From Mycolicibacterium boenickei (lineage in GTDB: Bacteria > Actinomycetota > Actinomycetes > Mycobacteriales > Mycobacteriaceae), in the NCBI RefSeq assembly GCF_010731295.1, contig NZ_AP022579.1, positions 3,844,001 to 3,908,000 of the forward strand: a DNA stretch of 64,000 nt, written 5' to 3'. A program made the position numbers and the translations under genes. Numbering within the stretch: position 1 is the stretch's first letter; every line of letters begins with the position of its first letter. Shown here piece by piece: positions 37,150-47,880 of the stretch. A model generated the notes under the pieces. It saw only the letters and a program-made list of their open reading frames with translations, was not told where the DNA came from and did no database searches.

Positions 37150-38757
37150 ATGGCCAGCATCCTGGCCCGGTTGCGCAGCCGTGGCGGCGAGGCAACCGGC
37201 GATACCGCCGCTGCTGAGGGCGGCACGGCCGAGGCGAGCCCGACGGCCGCAGCGCCGCGCACCCGGTTCGGCGTCTGGCTGGGTCGGCCGATGACGTCGT
37301 TCCACCTCATCATCGCGGTTACCGCGTTGCTCACCACGCTGGGGCTGATCATGGTCCTTTCGGCGTCGGGGGTGTACTCCTACGACTTCGACGGATCGCC
37401 GTGGGCGGTGTTCGGACGTCAGGTGATGTGGACCGTCGTCGGACTCATCGCGTTCTACCTGGCGCTGCGAATCTCGGTGCGGACCTTGCGGCGGATGGCG
37501 TTCCCCGGGTTCGCCTTCACGATCGTGCTGCTGGTCCTGGTGCTCATCCCGGGAATCGGCAAGGTGGCCAACGGTTCCCGTGGCTGGTTCGTCGTCGCCG
37601 GATTCTCGATGCAGCCCTCGGAGCTGGCCAAGATCGCCTTCGCGATCTGGGGTGCTCACCTGCTGGCGGCCCGCCGCATGGAACGGGCCTCGCTGCGCGA
37701 GATGTTGATCCCGCTGGTGCCCGCCGCGGTGATCGCGCTGGCGCTGATCGTCGCCCAGCCCGACCTCGGGCAGACCGTCTCGCTGAGCATCATCCTGCTC
37801 GGCCTGCTCTGGTACGCGGGCCTGCCGCTCCGGGTGTTCCTGTCCTCGCTGCTGGCTGCCGTGCTGGCGGCAGCGGTGCTGGCCGTGTCCGCGGGCTACC
37901 GGTCCGACCGCGTGCAGTCCTGGCTGGATCCCACCGCCGACGGGCAGGGGATCGGGTACCAGTCTCGGCAGGCCAGGTTCGCGCTGGCCAACGGCGGAAT
38001 CTTCGGCGACGGGCTGGGTCAGGGCACCGCCAAGTGGAACTATCTGCCCAACGCGCACAACGACTTCATCTTCGCCATCATCGGCGAGGAGCTGGGCTTC
38101 GTCGGCGCGCTGGGTCTGCTCGCGCTGTTCGGGCTGTTCGCCTACACGGGCATGCGTATCGCCCGGCGTTCGGCCGACCCGTTCCTGCGCCTGCTCACCG
38201 CGACCACCACGCTGTGGATCGTCGGCCAGATGTTCATCAATGTCGGCTACGTGGTGGGCCTGCTACCGGTCACCGGGCTGCAGCTGCCACTGATCTCGGC
38301 CGGTGGATCTTCGCAAGCCACAACGCTTCTGATGATGGGGCTGATCACCAACGCGGCCCGGCACGAACCGGAGGCCGTCGCGGCGCTGCGGGCCGGGCGC
38401 GACGACCGGATGAACCGGTTGCTGCGGCTGCCGCTGCCCGAGCCGTACGTCCCGACCCGGTTGGAGGTCGCCCGCAACCGGCTGCACGACCGCAGGAAGA
38501 CGCCATCGCGCAGCGCGGGCAAGCCCGGGGCGAAGCCGGCCGGTAAGCAGGCAGGCAAGCAGGCCAGGACCAAACAAGCAGGGGCCAGGCAGCCGGCAGC
38601 GCGCCGCTCGCACAGCGGTGACCGTCCGGTCCGCCGGTCGGGTCGCGCCACCGGTCAACAGCCGGCCGGGGCTCGCAGGTCCTCGGTCCGATATCCTGCA
38701 GGCCAGCGGAAACAGGGGCAACGGGCCCGGACTTTGGAAGGTCAGCGTTACGGGTGA
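37150..38757 (+). CDS. ftsW: Septal peptidoglycan polymerase FtsW (SEDS family)
   Basis: 535-residue SEDS glycosyltransferase with ten membrane helices in residues about 50-400. Motifs include [36 protein letters not shown] and the loop [19 protein letters not shown]. It has a basic, Lys/Arg/Gln-rich C-terminal tail of about 120 residues containing short GKPAGKQ-like repeats; mycobacterial FtsW tails are known to contact FtsZ and PbpB. It starts six bases after murD, and its stop overlaps the murG GTG. Confidence 0.96.
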   Translation: MASILARLRSRGGEATGDTAAAEGGTAEASPTAAAPRTRFGVWLGRPMTSFHLIIAVTALLTTLGLIMVLSASGVYSYDFDGSPWAVFGRQVMWTVVGLIAFYLALRISVRTLRRMAFPGFAFTIVLLVLVLIPGIGKVANGSRGWFVVAGFSMQPSELAKIAFAIWGAHLLAARRMERASLREMLIPLVPAAVIALALIVAQPDLGQTVSLSIILLGLLWYAGLPLRVFLSSLLAAVLAAAVLAVSAGYRSDRVQSWLDPTADGQGIGYQSRQARFALANGGIFGDGLGQGTAKWNYLPNAHNDFIFAIIGEELGFVGALGLLALFGLFAYTGMRIARRSADPFLRLLTATTTLWIVGQMFINVGYVVGLLPVTGLQLPLISAGGSSQATTLLMMGLITNAARHEPEAVAALRAGRDDRMNRLLRLPLPEPYVPTRLEVARNRLHDRRKTPSRSAGKPGAKPAGKQAGKQARTKQAGARQPAARRSHSGDRPVRRSGRATGQQPAGARRSSVRYPAGQRKQGQRARTLEGQRYG

Positions 38758-39944
38758 GCGAGGGTAAGACGGGCCGGGCGACATCTGGTCCTCGGGGGCA
38801 GGAACCCGGTGACCGGGGGATATCCATCGTTCTGGCCGGTGGCGGCACGGCAGGTCATGTCGAACCGGCGATGGCGGTGGCCGACGCACTCCGCGAACTC
38901 GATCCGCAGGTGCGGATCACCGCCCTCGGGACGGCCCGGGGGCTGGAAACCCGGTTGGTGCCCCAGCGCGGCTATGACCTCGAGCTGATCACCCCGGTGC
39001 CGCTTCCGCGCAAGCCGTCGGGTGATCTGGTGCGGTTGCCGCTGCGCGTGCGCACCGCGATCCGGCAGACCCGTTCGGTCCTGGCCGGCGTCGAGGCCGA
39101 TGTGGTGATCGGGTTCGGCGGCTATGTCGCGCTGCCTGCCTACCTCGCCGCCCGCGGAGGCTTCGGCCTGCACGGACGTCGTCGCGCCGTCCCCGTGGTG
39201 GTGCACGAGGCCAATGCCAGCGCAGGCCTGGCCAACCGAGTCGGCGCGGTATCGGCGCGCCGCGTGCTCTCGGCGGTCCCCGAACCGGGGCTGCGCAAGG
39301 TCGAGGTGGTCGGGGTGCCTGTGCGCGCGGCGATCACCTCGCTGGACCGGGCCGCCTTGCGGGCCGAGGCCAGGGCATTCTTCGGATTCGCCCCAGACGC
39401 CAAGGTGCTGTTGGTGTTCGGCGGTTCGCAGGGCGCGCAGTCGATCAACCGTGCGGTGTCGGCGGCCGCCGAAGCCCTTGGCGCTGCGGGTGTTTCGGTG
39501 CTGCACGCGCACGGGCCGAAGAACACTCTCGACCTGCCGCCGGCCGCGGCGGGAGCACCGCCGTATGTCGCGGTGCCCTACCTGGACCGGATGGACCTGG
39601 CTTATGCCGCGGCGGATCTGGCGATCTGCCGGTCCGGCGCGATGACAGTGGCAGAGGTGACCGCGGTGGGACTGCCCGCGGTGTACGTCCCGCTGCCGAT
39701 CGGCAACGGCGAGCAGCGGCTGAACGCGCTCCCCGTGGTGTCGGCCGGAGGGGGAATCGTCATCGACGATGCCGAGCTCACCGGCGGTTTCGTGGCCGAC
39801 ACGGTGGCAAGCCTGATGACCGACGATGCCCGGCTGGCAGAGATGACGGCCGCCGCGTCGTTGTCGGGTCATCCCGATGCCGCGAGACGGGTGGCGCAGG
39901 TCGCCCTCGACATCGCCCACGCTCAACGAAAGAGGCTGCAGTGA
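38754..39944 (+). CDS. murG: Undecaprenyldiphospho-muramoylpentapeptide N-acetylglucosaminyltransferase MurG
   Basis: 396-residue membrane-associated GT28 enzyme converting lipid I to lipid II. The first G-loop is [17 protein letters not shown], the second is [16 protein letters not shown], and the donor site contains [12 protein letters not shown] and [24 protein letters not shown]. The GTG overlaps the ftsW stop (GTGA), and the murC GTG overlaps its own stop. Confidence 0.96.
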   Translation: MSEGKTGRATSGPRGQEPGDRGISIVLAGGGTAGHVEPAMAVADALRELDPQVRITALGTARGLETRLVPQRGYDLELITPVPLPRKPSGDLVRLPLRVRTAIRQTRSVLAGVEADVVIGFGGYVALPAYLAARGGFGLHGRRRAVPVVVHEANASAGLANRVGAVSARRVLSAVPEPGLRKVEVVGVPVRAAITSLDRAALRAEARAFFGFAPDAKVLLVFGGSQGAQSINRAVSAAAEALGAAGVSVLHAHGPKNTLDLPPAAAGAPPYVAVPYLDRMDLAYAAADLAICRSGAMTVAEVTAVGLPAVYVPLPIGNGEQRLNALPVVSAGGGIVIDDAELTGGFVADTVASLMTDDARLAEMTAAASLSGHPDAARRVAQVALDIAHAQRKRLQ

Positions 39945-41401
39945 ACGGTAATTCACTTCCGGCCGAACTGCAGCGGGTGCACATGGTCGGGATCGGGGGC
40001 GCCGGGATGTCCGGCGTGGCCCGCATCCTGCTGGACCGTGGCGGCCTGGTTTCCGGGTCGGACGCCAAGGAGTCGCGCGGTGTGGTGGCGCTGCGGGCCC
40101 GCGGTGCCGAGATCCGCATCGGTCACGACGCGTCGTCACTGGACCTGCTGCCGGACGGGCCGACCGCGGTCGTCACCACCCATGCCGCGATCCCGAAGAC
40201 CAATCCGGAACTGGTCGAGGCCCGGCGGCGCGGAATCCCGGTGATCCTGCGCCCGGTGGTGCTGGCCAAGCTCATGGCGGGTTACACCACGTTGATGGTG
40301 ACCGGTACCCACGGCAAGACCACCACCACGTCGATGCTCATCGTCGCGTTGCAGCACAGCGGTTTCGACCCGTCCTTCGCCGTGGGCGGTGAGTTGGGCG
40401 AGGCGGGGACCAACGCCCATCACGGCAGCGGCAAGTGCTTTGTCGCCGAGGCCGACGAGAGTGACGGCTCGCTGCTGGAATACACCCCGAATGTCGCGGT
40501 GGTCACCAACATCGAAGCCGACCACCTGGACTTCTTCGGCAGCGAGGAGGCCTACACCGCGGTGTTCTCCGCGTTCGTCGACCGCATCGCGCCGGGCGGC
40601 GCCCTCGTGGTGTGCACCGATGACCCAGGAGCCGCCGCACTCGCCGAACACACTGCCGCACTGGGTATCCGGGTACTGCGATACGGCAGCACACCGAGCG
40701 ACGATCTGGCCGGCACCTTGCTGAGCTGGGAGCAGCAGGGGACCGGCGCGGTGGCCCACATCCAGCTCGCCGGAGAGCCGCACCCGCGTGCGGTCCGGCT
40801 CGCGGTGCCCGGCAGGCACATGGCACTCAACGCCCTCGCCGCACTGCTGGCCGCTGTAGAGGTGGGCGCACCCGCCGAGACCGTCCTCGACGGGCTGGCC
40901 GGATTCGAGGGTGTACGGCGGCGTTTCGAGCTGGTGGGTTCACTCGGCGGGGTCCGGGTCTTCGACGACTATGCGCACCATCCCACCGAGGTGCGGGCCA
41001 CGCTCGAGGCGGCCCGCACCGTCGTCGACCAGACCGGTGGTCGGGTCATCATCGCCTTTCAACCGCATTTGTATTCGCGCACAGCGACTTTCGCGACAGA
41101 GTTCGGTGCTGCGCTCAGCGAAGCCGACGAAGTCTTCGTGCTCGACGTCTACGGCGCGCGGGAGCAGCCACTGCCCGGTGTCAGCGGTGCCACCGTCGCC
41201 GAGCATGTGAGCTCGGCGGTCACCTACGTGCCGGATTTCTCGGCGGTGGCTGCTGTGGTGGCGGCCGCGGCGCGCCCCGGTGACGTGGTGCTCACCATGG
41301 GTGCCGGTGACGTGACCATGCTCGGCAAGGAGATCATCACCGAACTCGGTATCAAGGAGAACCGCACGACCCCGGGCCGTCCCTCGACGGGTGCGCCGTG
41401 A
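39941..41401 (+). CDS. murC: UDP-N-acetylmuramate--L-alanine ligase MurC
   Basis: 486-residue first Mur ligase, adding L-alanine to UDP-MurNAc. Motifs are [17 protein letters not shown] (UDP site), [14 protein letters not shown] (ATP), [16 protein letters not shown] and [19 protein letters not shown] overlaps at both ends couple it to murG and ftsQ. Confidence 0.97.
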   Translation: MNGNSLPAELQRVHMVGIGGAGMSGVARILLDRGGLVSGSDAKESRGVVALRARGAEIRIGHDASSLDLLPDGPTAVVTTHAAIPKTNPELVEARRRGIPVILRPVVLAKLMAGYTTLMVTGTHGKTTTTSMLIVALQHSGFDPSFAVGGELGEAGTNAHHGSGKCFVAEADESDGSLLEYTPNVAVVTNIEADHLDFFGSEEAYTAVFSAFVDRIAPGGALVVCTDDPGAAALAEHTAALGIRVLRYGSTPSDDLAGTLLSWEQQGTGAVAHIQLAGEPHPRAVRLAVPGRHMALNALAALLAAVEVGAPAETVLDGLAGFEGVRRRFELVGSLGGVRVFDDYAHHPTEVRATLEAARTVVDQTGGRVIIAFQPHLYSRTATFATEFGAALSEADEVFVLDVYGAREQPLPGVSGATVAEHVSSAVTYVPDFSAVAAVVAAAARPGDVVLTMGAGDVTMLGKEIITELGIKENRTTPGRPSTGAP

Positions 41402-42366
41402 CCGAGACGGGTGCTGAGGGTCCCGACGACGGGGCCGAAGTTCCCGGCGAGACCGGTTCCGCACCGGCTGAGTCTGATGTGCCGCCCGCGGCGGGATCTG
41501 ATGTGCCGCCCGCGGCAGGATCTGATGTGCCGCCCGCGGCAGAAGCCGACTATGAGGGCCCACGCCGCCGCGCCCGCCGCGAGCGCGCCGAGCGGCGCGC
41601 GGCACGGGACCGGGCGGTGGCGATCGAGAATGCCCGCCGGGAGGCCAAGCGCAGGGTGGTCGGGCAGTCGGCTGCTGCTCCGAACACTGTGGCCCGCAGC
41701 ACTATTCGTGGTCTGAAGGTCTTGCTGTGGTCCGCGCTGGCGAGTGTGGTCGCGGTGGCGTTGGGTCTGGTCCTGTACTTCACGCCGGTCATGTCGGCCC
41801 GCAACGTCGCGGTCAGTGGTGCGGCCGCGGTGCCGCAGGAGCAGGTGCTGGCCGCGGCCGCGGTGGCACCGGGCACGCCGCTGTTGCAGGTCAACACCGA
41901 TGCGGTCGCCGAGCGGGTGGCCACCATCCGGCGGATCGCCACGGCCCGGGTGCAGCGCGAGTACCCCTCGACGTTGCGGATCACGGTCGTCGAGCGGGTT
42001 CCGGTAGTGGTCAAGGACTATCCCGACGGTCCGCACCTGTTCGACCGCGACGGCGTGGATTTCGCCACCGAGCCGCCACCGCCGACCCTGCCTTACCTGG
42101 ACGCCGACCATCCGGGCCCGACGGATCCGGCCACCAAGGCGGCGCTCGAGGTGATGCTGGCGCTGCCGCCCGATGTGGTGGCACAGGTGGGACGGATCGC
42201 CGCGCCGTCGGTGGCCTCGATCGCGTTGACGCTCACCGACGGTCGGGTCGTGGTGTGGGGGACCAACGACCGGACCGACGAGAAGGCGCTGAAGCTGGCC
42301 GCCCTGCTGACCCAGCCGGGCCGTACCTATGACGTGTCCAGCCCGGATCTGCCCACTGTCAAGTAG
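41398..42366 (+). CDS. ftsQ: Cell division protein FtsQ
   Basis: 322-residue single-pass membrane protein. A long cytoplasmic N-terminus (about 105 residues) contains three copies of SDVPPAAG followed by a basic Arg-rich stretch. One helix follows ([20 protein letters not shown]), then a POTRA domain ([27 protein letters not shown]) and a beta domain. It scaffolds FtsL/FtsB and connects early and late divisome parts. The GTG overlaps the murC stop. The repeat block at DNA level is listed separately. Confidence 0.94.
   Translation: MTETGAEGPDDGAEVPGETGSAPAESDVPPAAGSDVPPAAGSDVPPAAEADYEGPRRRARRERAERRAARDRAVAIENARREAKRRVVGQSAAAPNTVARSTIRGLKVLLWSALASVVAVALGLVLYFTPVMSARNVAVSGAAAVPQEQVLAAAAVAPGTPLLQVNTDAVAERVATIRRIATARVQREYPSTLRITVVERVPVVVKDYPDGPHLFDRDGVDFATEPPPPTLPYLDADHPGPTDPATKAALEVMLALPPDVVAQVGRIAAPSVASIALTLTDGRVVVWGTNDRTDEKALKLAALLTQPGRTYDVSSPDLPTVK
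41473..41544 (+). repeat. Three tandem 24-bp repeats inside ftsQ
   Basis: Units at 41473-41496, 41497-41520 and 41521-41544 differ at only one or two bases and begin TCTGATGTGCCGCCCGCGGC. Each encodes SDVPPAAG (last unit SDVPPAAE), in the cytoplasmic tail of FtsQ. The unit is a multiple of three, so copy-number change would preserve the frame. Confidence 0.95.
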
Positions 42367-42554
42367 ATCCGGCGAAAAATTGCCGCGCGGCGCGTCGGCG
42401 CGCCTGCCGCGATCACCGGCGTCGGCCCCCTACCGTTCTGTTTGCGCGGAACTACTTGACATAACTCTAAGCCTATGGTTGAGGTTGAGGGTTTGCCCAG
42501 AGGAGATCGGCGCCAGGAACACTGTGAACACCCGACCTGGGAGGAAGACGATCC
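42367..42554 (+). promoter_or_regulatory. ftsZ promoter and leader region
   Basis: These 188 bases break the chain of overlapping genes. TTGACA at 42456-42461 is a perfect -35 sequence. The downstream -10 is unclear: TATGGT at 42474 fits TAnnnT but is only 12 bases away. GGTTGA is repeated at 42478-42489. GGGAGGAAG before the ATG at 42555 is a strong ribosome binding site. Independent transcription of ftsZ is expected. Confidence 0.55.
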
Positions 42555-43715
42555 ATGACCCCCCCGCATAACTACCTCGCGGTAATCAAGGTGGTTGGTA
42601 TCGGCGGCGGCGGTGTCAACGCCGTCAACCGGATGATCGAACAGGGCCTCAAGGGCGTCGAGTTCATCGCCATCAACACCGACGCACAGGCACTGCTGAT
42701 GAGCGACGCCGACGTCAAGCTCGACGTGGGTCGCGATTCCACCCGCGGACTCGGCGCAGGCGCGGATCCCGAGGTGGGCCGCAAGGCTGCCGAGGATGCC
42801 AAGGACGACATCGAGGAGCTGCTGCGCGGCGCCGACATGGTGTTCGTCACCGCAGGCGAGGGCGGCGGCACCGGAACCGGTGGCGCACCCGTCGTCGCAT
42901 CGATCGCACGCAAGCTCGGCGCCCTCACCGTCGGCGTGGTGACGCGACCGTTCTCGTTCGAGGGCAAGCGGCGAAGCAACCAGGCGGAGAACGGCATCCA
43001 GACGCTGCGCGAGAGCTGCGACACCCTCATCGTCATCCCCAACGACCGGCTGCTCCAGATGGGCGATGCCGCCGTGTCGCTGATGGACGCCTTCCGCAGT
43101 GCCGACGAGGTGCTGCTCAACGGTGTCCAGGGCATCACCGACCTGATCACCACCCCCGGCCTGATCAACGTCGACTTCGCCGACGTCAAGGGCGTGATGA
43201 GCGGCGCGGGTACGGCGCTGATGGGCATCGGCTCGGCGCGCGGAGACGGTCGCGCGCTCAAGGCGGCCGAGATCGCGATCAACTCGCCGCTGCTGGAAGC
43301 CTCGATGGAAGGCGCGCAGGGCGTGCTGCTGTCGGTGGCCGGCGGCAGCGACCTGGGCCTGTTCGAGATCAACGAGGCCGCCTCGCTCGTCCAGGATGCG
43401 GCGCATCCCGAGGCCAACATCATCTTCGGAACGGTGATCGACGACTCGCTGGGCGACGAGGTCCGGGTCACGGTCATCGCGGCCGGCTTCGACATGGCCG
43501 GCCCCAGCCGCAAGCCGGTGGTCAGCCCAAGCGCGGCACCGACCCAGCCGATCGCCTCGGCCCGCTCCGGCAAGGTGACCACCTCGCTGTTCGAACCGAA
43601 CGACGCGGCGAGCGTCCCGGCGCACACGAATGGCGCCACCGTGAGTGTCGGTGGCGACGGAGACGGCGGGATCTCCGACGACGATGTCGACGTCCCGCCG
43701 TTCATGCGGCACTGA
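42555..43715 (+). CDS. ftsZ: Cell division GTPase FtsZ
   Basis: 386-residue tubulin homologue forming the Z ring. Nucleotide-binding motifs are [21 protein letters not shown] and the tubulin signature [12 protein letters not shown]; the T7 loop is [13 protein letters not shown]. The C-terminal binding peptide is [12 protein letters not shown], used by SepF and FtsW. Start and ribosome binding site are clear. Length and sequence are typical of mycobacteria. Confidence 0.98.
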   Translation: MTPPHNYLAVIKVVGIGGGGVNAVNRMIEQGLKGVEFIAINTDAQALLMSDADVKLDVGRDSTRGLGAGADPEVGRKAAEDAKDDIEELLRGADMVFVTAGEGGGTGTGGAPVVASIARKLGALTVGVVTRPFSFEGKRRSNQAENGIQTLRESCDTLIVIPNDRLLQMGDAAVSLMDAFRSADEVLLNGVQGITDLITTPGLINVDFADVKGVMSGAGTALMGIGSARGDGRALKAAEIAINSPLLEASMEGAQGVLLSVAGGSDLGLFEINEAASLVQDAAHPEANIIFGTVIDDSLGDEVRVTVIAAGFDMAGPSRKPVVSPSAAPTQPIASARSGKVTTSLFEPNDAASVPAHTNGATVSVGGDGDGGISDDDVDVPPFMRH

Positions 43716-43737
43716 GTCGGGCCCCACGGCGGGTCCG

Positions 43738-43743
43738 GATACT
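43738..43743 (+). promoter_or_regulatory. Candidate -10 box for a leaderless pgeF transcript
   Basis: GATACT, close to TATAAT, ends six bases before the GTG at 43750. The spacing matches the other leaderless candidates in this window. No ribosome binding site is visible for this GTG. Confidence 0.3.
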
Positions 43744-43749
43744 GGGAAC

Positions 43750-44460
43750 GTGAGTGTGCGTATTCGGCGGGTGACGACAACCCGCGCCGGCGGTGTCTCG
43801 GCCCCGCCCTTCGATTCGTTCAACCTCGGCGACCATGTCGGCGACGATCCGCGAGCGGTGGCGCAGAACCGGCGGCGGCTGGCGGCCGCGGTGGGGGCCG
43901 ATGCGCTGGTCTGGATGAATCAGGTACACAGCGATCACGTCGTCACCGTGGACGGTCCGCGCGACACCGCGGTCGATAATGCCGACGCATTGGTGACGAA
44001 GACTCCGGGTTTGGCTTTGGTCGTGGTGACCGCCGATTGTGTCCCGGTATTAATGGGCGATGCCCGTGCCGGGGTCATCGCGGCAGTCCATGCCGGGCGG
44101 GTCGGCGCGGCGAAGGGCATCGTGCCCCGGACGCTGGAAGCGATGCAGGCCGCCGGCGCGCACGTGGGGGACATCTCGGTACTGCTCGGACCTGCGGTCA
44201 GCGGTGCGAACTACGAGGTGCCCGAACAGATGGCGGCCGAGGTGGAGGCGGCTCTGCCCGGCTCGCGCACCACCACCTCGAGCGGCACGCCCGGCCTGGA
44301 TCTCCGGGCTGGAATTGCCCGCCAATTAACGGATTTGGGTGTCACGGCGATCGACGTGGACCCGCGGTGCACGGTCGCCGACCGCGCGCTGTTCAGCCAT
44401 CGCCGCGACGCACCGACCGGACGCCTGGCGAGTGTGGTGTGGATGGAGCAGCCCCGGTGA
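43750..44460 (+). CDS. pgeF: Peptidoglycan editing factor / multicopper polyphenol oxidoreductase PgeF (YfiH)
   Basis: 236-residue protein of the YfiH/LACC1 family. In E. coli the homologue removes wrongly incorporated residues at the UDP-MurNAc stage; other members act on purine nucleosides. The conserved metal-site residues appear in NQVHSDHVV, TADCVPVLMGD, AAVHAGRVG and SHRRDAPTGR. The GTG at 43750 (MSVRIRRVTTTRAGG) matches the conserved core; the M. tuberculosis annotation adds about 14 residues upstream. Two TTA codons occur (44050, 44326). It is 34 bases after ftsZ and 33 before the yggS gene. Confidence 0.9.
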   Translation: MSVRIRRVTTTRAGGVSAPPFDSFNLGDHVGDDPRAVAQNRRRLAAAVGADALVWMNQVHSDHVVTVDGPRDTAVDNADALVTKTPGLALVVVTADCVPVLMGDARAGVIAAVHAGRVGAAKGIVPRTLEAMQAAGAHVGDISVLLGPAVSGANYEVPEQMAAEVEAALPGSRTTTSSGTPGLDLRAGIARQLTDLGVTAIDVDPRCTVADRALFSHRRDAPTGRLASVVWMEQPR

Positions 44461-44493
44461 ACAAACCCCGAACGAGCCTGGAGTGAGTGTGAG

Positions 44494-45324
44494 ATGAGCA
44501 CCGTGCAGCGCGGGCGTGACGCCGATCGGACGGCCGAGTTGACCGCCGCGCTCGGTGCGGCGCGGGCGCGTCTGGCACGTGCCGCAGAATCGGTCGGGCG
44601 AAATGTAAATGAAATCGAATTGCTTCCGATTACGAAATACTTTCCGGCGACCGATGTCATTATTCTCAACCAATTAGGGTGCCTGGCATTCGGTGAATCC
44701 CGCGAACAAGAGGCCGCCGATAAAGTCGCCAATGTGCGCGCGGAATTACCGGATGTGCCGATTCGCTGGCACATGGTGGGGCGCATCCAGCGGAAGAAGG
44801 CGCGGGCCGTCGCCGGCTGGGCGCACACCGCCCACTCGGTGGACAGCATGCGGCTGCTGACCGCGCTGGACCGGGCCGCAGGCGAGGCGCTGGCCGCCGG
44901 AGCGCGGGCCCAGCCGCTGCGGGTCTACATCCAGATCAGCCTCGACGGAGATACCGAGCGGGGCGGTGTCGACGTGAATGCCCCCGCGCTCGTCGACGAA
45001 ATCTGTGGGTCAGCGAACGCCGCCGAGGCGTTGGAGTTCGTCGGTCTGATGGGAATCCCGCCGCTCGAATGGGATCCCGATGACGCATTCGCGCGCCTGG
45101 CCGCCGAGCGGGAGCGCGTGCAGCGCGACTACCAGCACCGGCTCGAACTGTCGGCGGGGATGTCGGCAGATCTCGAAAGCGCGGTCAAACACGGATCGAC
45201 GTGTGTGCGTGTCGGTACCGCGCTCATGGGGCAACGCCCGCTAACGTCACCCGCAGTAGTCACTCCAGTCACATCTTCATCACAGACACCACCACCACCG
45301 TCCGCAGAAGGGTCGCCGAGATGA
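44494..45324 (+). CDS. Pyridoxal phosphate homeostasis protein (YggS/PLPBP family, Rv2148c homologue)
   Basis: 276-residue alanine-racemase-fold protein that binds PLP without known catalysis and buffers its supply. The PLP Lys is in [12 protein letters not shown]; other signatures are [47 protein letters not shown] and VRVGTALMG. The C-terminus has about 27 extra Ser/Pro/Thr-rich residues, which also serve as the leader overlapping sepF. Codon use in the first third (about 44590-44760) is clearly more AT-rich than its neighbours, with two TTA codons. Confidence 0.93.
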   Translation: MSTVQRGRDADRTAELTAALGAARARLARAAESVGRNVNEIELLPITKYFPATDVIILNQLGCLAFGESREQEAADKVANVRAELPDVPIRWHMVGRIQRKKARAVAGWAHTAHSVDSMRLLTALDRAAGEALAAGARAQPLRVYIQISLDGDTERGGVDVNAPALVDEICGSANAAEALEFVGLMGIPPLEWDPDDAFARLAAERERVQRDYQHRLELSAGMSADLESAVKHGSTCVRVGTALMGQRPLTSPAVVTPVTSSSQTPPPPSAEGSPR

Positions 45325-45962
45325 GCACACTGCACAAGGTCAAGGCCTACTTCGGCATGGCGCCGATGGAGGACTACGACGACGAGTACTACGAAGACGA
45401 CGACCGCGGAGCTGCGCGCAGCTACGCCCGCCGCCCCCGTGACGAGCGCTTCGAGGAAGACGGCTACGGCTACGAGGGCGCCGAGTACGACGAGGGCCCG
45501 GCCTATCGGGGCGGCTACCCGGGTGGTGGTTTCGCCGACGAGCAGCGGTTCGATGCCCGGATGCGCGCCCCCCGCGAATTCGACCGTCCCGCACCGCGTC
45601 TCGGCTCGCTCGCCGGTTCCACCCGCGGTTCTCTGGCTATGGACCCCCGCCGGATGGCAGAGCTGTTCGAAGCGGGCAGCCCGCTGGCGAAGATCACCAC
45701 CCTGCGGCCCAAGGACTACAGCGAGGCGCGCACCATCGGCGAACGGTTCCGCGACGGCACCCCGGTGATCATGGACCTGGTCTCGATGGACAACGCCGAT
45801 GCCAAGCGCCTGGTCGACTTCGCGGCCGGCCTGGCGTTCGCGCTGCGCGGCTCCTTCGACAAGGTGGCCACGAAGGTGTTCCTGCTGTCGCCGGCTGACG
45901 TCGACGTCAGCGCCGAGCAGCGACGCCGGATCGCCGAGGCCGGCTTCTACGCCTATCAGTGA
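45321..45962 (+). CDS. sepF: Cell division protein SepF
   Basis: 213-residue FtsZ partner that anchors the Z ring to the membrane. The N-terminal amphipathic helix is [17 protein letters not shown], then an acidic Tyr-rich linker, then the C-terminal SepF domain ([54 protein letters not shown]). The ATG overlaps the previous stop (ATGA) and has AGAAGGG upstream. Confidence 0.96.
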   Translation: MSTLHKVKAYFGMAPMEDYDDEYYEDDDRGAARSYARRPRDERFEEDGYGYEGAEYDEGPAYRGGYPGGGFADEQRFDARMRAPREFDRPAPRLGSLAGSTRGSLAMDPRRMAELFEAGSPLAKITTLRPKDYSEARTIGERFRDGTPVIMDLVSMDNADAKRLVDFAAGLAFALRGSFDKVATKVFLLSPADVDVSAEQRRRIAEAGFYAYQ

Positions 45963-46055
45963 TGCGGCGACGCCGCCGCGCGGGCCGGGTGCCCGGACAG
46001 GGCCCCGGGTAGGCTGGCGGCGTCGCACTATCGGTTGACCACGTCTTCTGTGTGA

Positions 46056-46098
46056 GATGTGTCCGGCCTACGGCGACCTGTATCCAATGTCACACATC
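46056..46098 (+). promoter_or_regulatory. Inverted repeat in the sepF-yggT gap
   Basis: GATGTGT (46056-46062) is the exact inverse of ACACATC (46092-46098). A TTGACC lies at 46035-46040. The pair could be an operator or part of a leader hairpin before the YggT gene at 46122. Weak evidence. Confidence 0.3.
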
Positions 46099-46121
46099 CT
46101 GCTGTAGTGAGGTCGGCTCAG

Positions 46122-46412
46122 TTGTCGCTGTTCTTCGAAATTCTCGGTTTCGCGCTGTTCATCTTCTGGCTGCTGCTCATCGCGCGCGTCGTCGTCGAGT
46201 TCATCCGGTCCTTCAGCCGCGACTGGCACCCCAAGGGTCTGACCGTCGTGGTGCTTGAGCTCATCATGACCGTGACCGACCCGCCCGTGAAACTGCTGCG
46301 GCGGCTCATTCCCCAGCTCACGATAGGCGCCGTGCGGTTCGACCTGTCGATCATGGTGCTGCTGCTCGCGGCGTTCATCGGGATGCAGCTGGCGTTCAAC
46401 GCGGCGATGTAG
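46122..46412 (+). CDS. YggT-family membrane protein (Rv2146c homologue)
   Basis: 96-residue protein with two membrane helices flanking the conserved loop FSRDWHPKGLTVVVLELIMTVTDPPVKLLRRLIPQL. Family members sit between sepF and divIVA in many Gram-positive bacteria, and a role in division-site membrane organisation is assumed. Start: TTG at 46122 has GAGG nine bases upstream and gives exactly the M. tuberculosis length; a GTG at 46107 would add five residues but lacks a site. Confidence 0.87.
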   Translation: MSLFFEILGFALFIFWLLLIARVVVEFIRSFSRDWHPKGLTVVVLELIMTVTDPPVKLLRRLIPQLTIGAVRFDLSIMVLLLAAFIGMQLAFNAAM

Positions 46413-46618
46413 ACCGTCGGTGCGAGCGGGTGGGACGAGTCGATCTCGCCGTTTGCCGAATGGTCCACAATTGCGTAAGAAGATTGAAATTCGTTCTTAA
46501 AAATAGGCCTCCACTGCAACCGCCGGGTCTGGTGTGACAGGATGGACTCCAGTTGCGATCAAGCAAGGCTTTACACTTTGAGATCGGTTGACGGTCCAAG
46601 ACTTCAAGGGGGCAGACA
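46413..46618 (+). promoter_or_regulatory. wag31 upstream region
   Basis: This 206-base gap is AT-richer than its surroundings near 46470-46510. TACACT at 46572-46577 fits a -10 box, but no good -35 is spaced from it. AAGGGGG lies before the ATG at 46619. An independent wag31 promoter is expected, because the gene is highly expressed in mycobacteria. Confidence 0.4.
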
Positions 46619-47440
46619 ATGCCGCTCACACCAGCGGACGTCCATAACGTCGCGTTCAGCAAGCCGCCCATCGGCAAACGTGGCTACAACGAGGACGAGG
46701 TCGATGCCTTTCTCGATCTGGTTGAGAACGAGCTGACTCGGCTCATCGAGGAAAACGCCGATCTCCGGCAGCGGGTGTCCGAGCTCGATCAGGAGCTCGC
46801 ATCGGCACGGGCCGGCGGCGGCGCTCAGTCCACCCAGTCCATCCCGCTCTACGAGCCGGAGCCCGAGCCGACGCCGGCACCCCAGCCGGTTTACGAGGCC
46901 CCGGCGGCGCCGGTCGCCCCTGCCGCGCCGCCCAGCGAGGACACCGCAGTGCGTGCCGCCCGGGTGCTCAGCCTGGCGCAGGACACCGCCGACCGTCTGA
47001 CCTCCACGGCCAAGGCCGAGTCGGAGAAGCTGCTCTCGGATGCCCGGGCCCAGGCCGACGCCATGGTCAGCGACGCCCGCAAGACCGCCGAGACCACGGT
47101 CTCGGAGGCCCGGACGCGTGCCGACGCCATGCTGGCCGACGCGCAGACCCGTTCGGAGACCCAGCTGCGTCAGGCCCAGGAGAAGGCGGATGCCCTCCAG
47201 GCCGATGCCGAGCGCAAGCACTCCGAGATCATGGGCACGATCAACCAGCAGCGCACGGTCCTCGAAGGCCGCCTGGAGCAGCTGCGCACGTTCGAGCGTG
47301 AGTACCGGACGCGTCTGAAGACCTACCTGGAGTCTCAGCTGGAAGAGCTGGGCCAGCGCGGTTCGGCCGCGCCGGTGGACTCCAGTGCCAACAACGACTC
47401 GGCGGGCGGTTTCAGCCAGTTCAACCGCGGCAATAACTAA
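46619..47440 (+). CDS. wag31: Polar growth scaffold Wag31 (DivIVA)
   Basis: 273-residue coiled-coil protein that gathers at curved pole membranes and directs tip elongation. The membrane-binding DivIVA head is [37 protein letters not shown] in two consecutive parts. A linker follows with [11 protein letters not shown], where the M. tuberculosis protein is phosphorylated by PknA/PknB, then a long C-terminal coiled coil rich in Ala, Gln and Arg. Strong ribosome binding site and typical length. Confidence 0.97.
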   Translation: MPLTPADVHNVAFSKPPIGKRGYNEDEVDAFLDLVENELTRLIEENADLRQRVSELDQELASARAGGGAQSTQSIPLYEPEPEPTPAPQPVYEAPAAPVAPAAPPSEDTAVRAARVLSLAQDTADRLTSTAKAESEKLLSDARAQADAMVSDARKTAETTVSEARTRADAMLADAQTRSETQLRQAQEKADALQADAERKHSEIMGTINQQRTVLEGRLEQLRTFEREYRTRLKTYLESQLEELGQRGSAAPVDSSANNDSAGGFSQFNRGNN

Positions 47441-47511
47441 CCGGCACGACTGACGTCCTCGCACTGTCGTGAACCGGCCCGATCCCGGGCCACCACACTT
47501 AGGGTTGAACG

Positions 47512-47880
47512 ATGTTGATCATTGCGCTCGTGCTTGCCGTCATCGGCCTGGCTGCGCTGGTGACCGCGGTGGTCACCAGCAATGAGTTGATCGCCTGGGT
47601 CTGTATCGGTGCCAGCGTGATCGGTGTGCTGCTGCTGATCGTCGACGCCTTGCGGGAACGCTCGCGCGGCGCGAAGTCCGGTGAGGGCGAAGCCGAGGGG
47701 GCCTCGGACGCGGACGAGGCCGGCGCGACCGAGACCACGGATACCTTCGACGCGGTGGACGCGCCGGTGGACTATCCGGACGAGTTGGTCGCCGAGCCTG
47801 AATCGGATGTCGCCGTGGAGCCCGACGCCGCAGATGTGGACGTCGAGGCCGACGATTCCGCCGAGCAGCACAAGAACTAA
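47512..47880 (+). CDS. Small membrane protein with acidic tail (Rv2144c homologue)
   Basis: 122 residues: two membrane helices within the first 46 residues (MLIIALVLAVIGLAALVTAVV and a second near LIAWVCIGASVIGVLLLIVDAL, split by a short loop) and a strongly acidic, unstructured cytoplasmic tail. Conserved beside wag31 in mycobacteria; function unknown. It ends tail-to-tail with the phosphoribosyltransferase gene, overlapping by four bases. Confidence 0.82.
   Translation: MLIIALVLAVIGLAALVTAVVTSNELIAWVCIGASVIGVLLLIVDALRERSRGAKSGEGEAEGASDADEAGATETTDTFDAVDAPVDYPDELVAEPESDVAVEPDAADVDVEADDSAEQHKN

Noticed and set aside
41473..41544. ftsQ triplicate as part of a minisatellite array
   Set aside because: Only three units exist and they are fully coding, so I list them as an in-gene repeat.
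42327..43823. 498-codon minus-strand frame opposite ftsZ
   Set aside because: ftsZ is certain on the plus strand, and the opposite frame has shadow-type composition.
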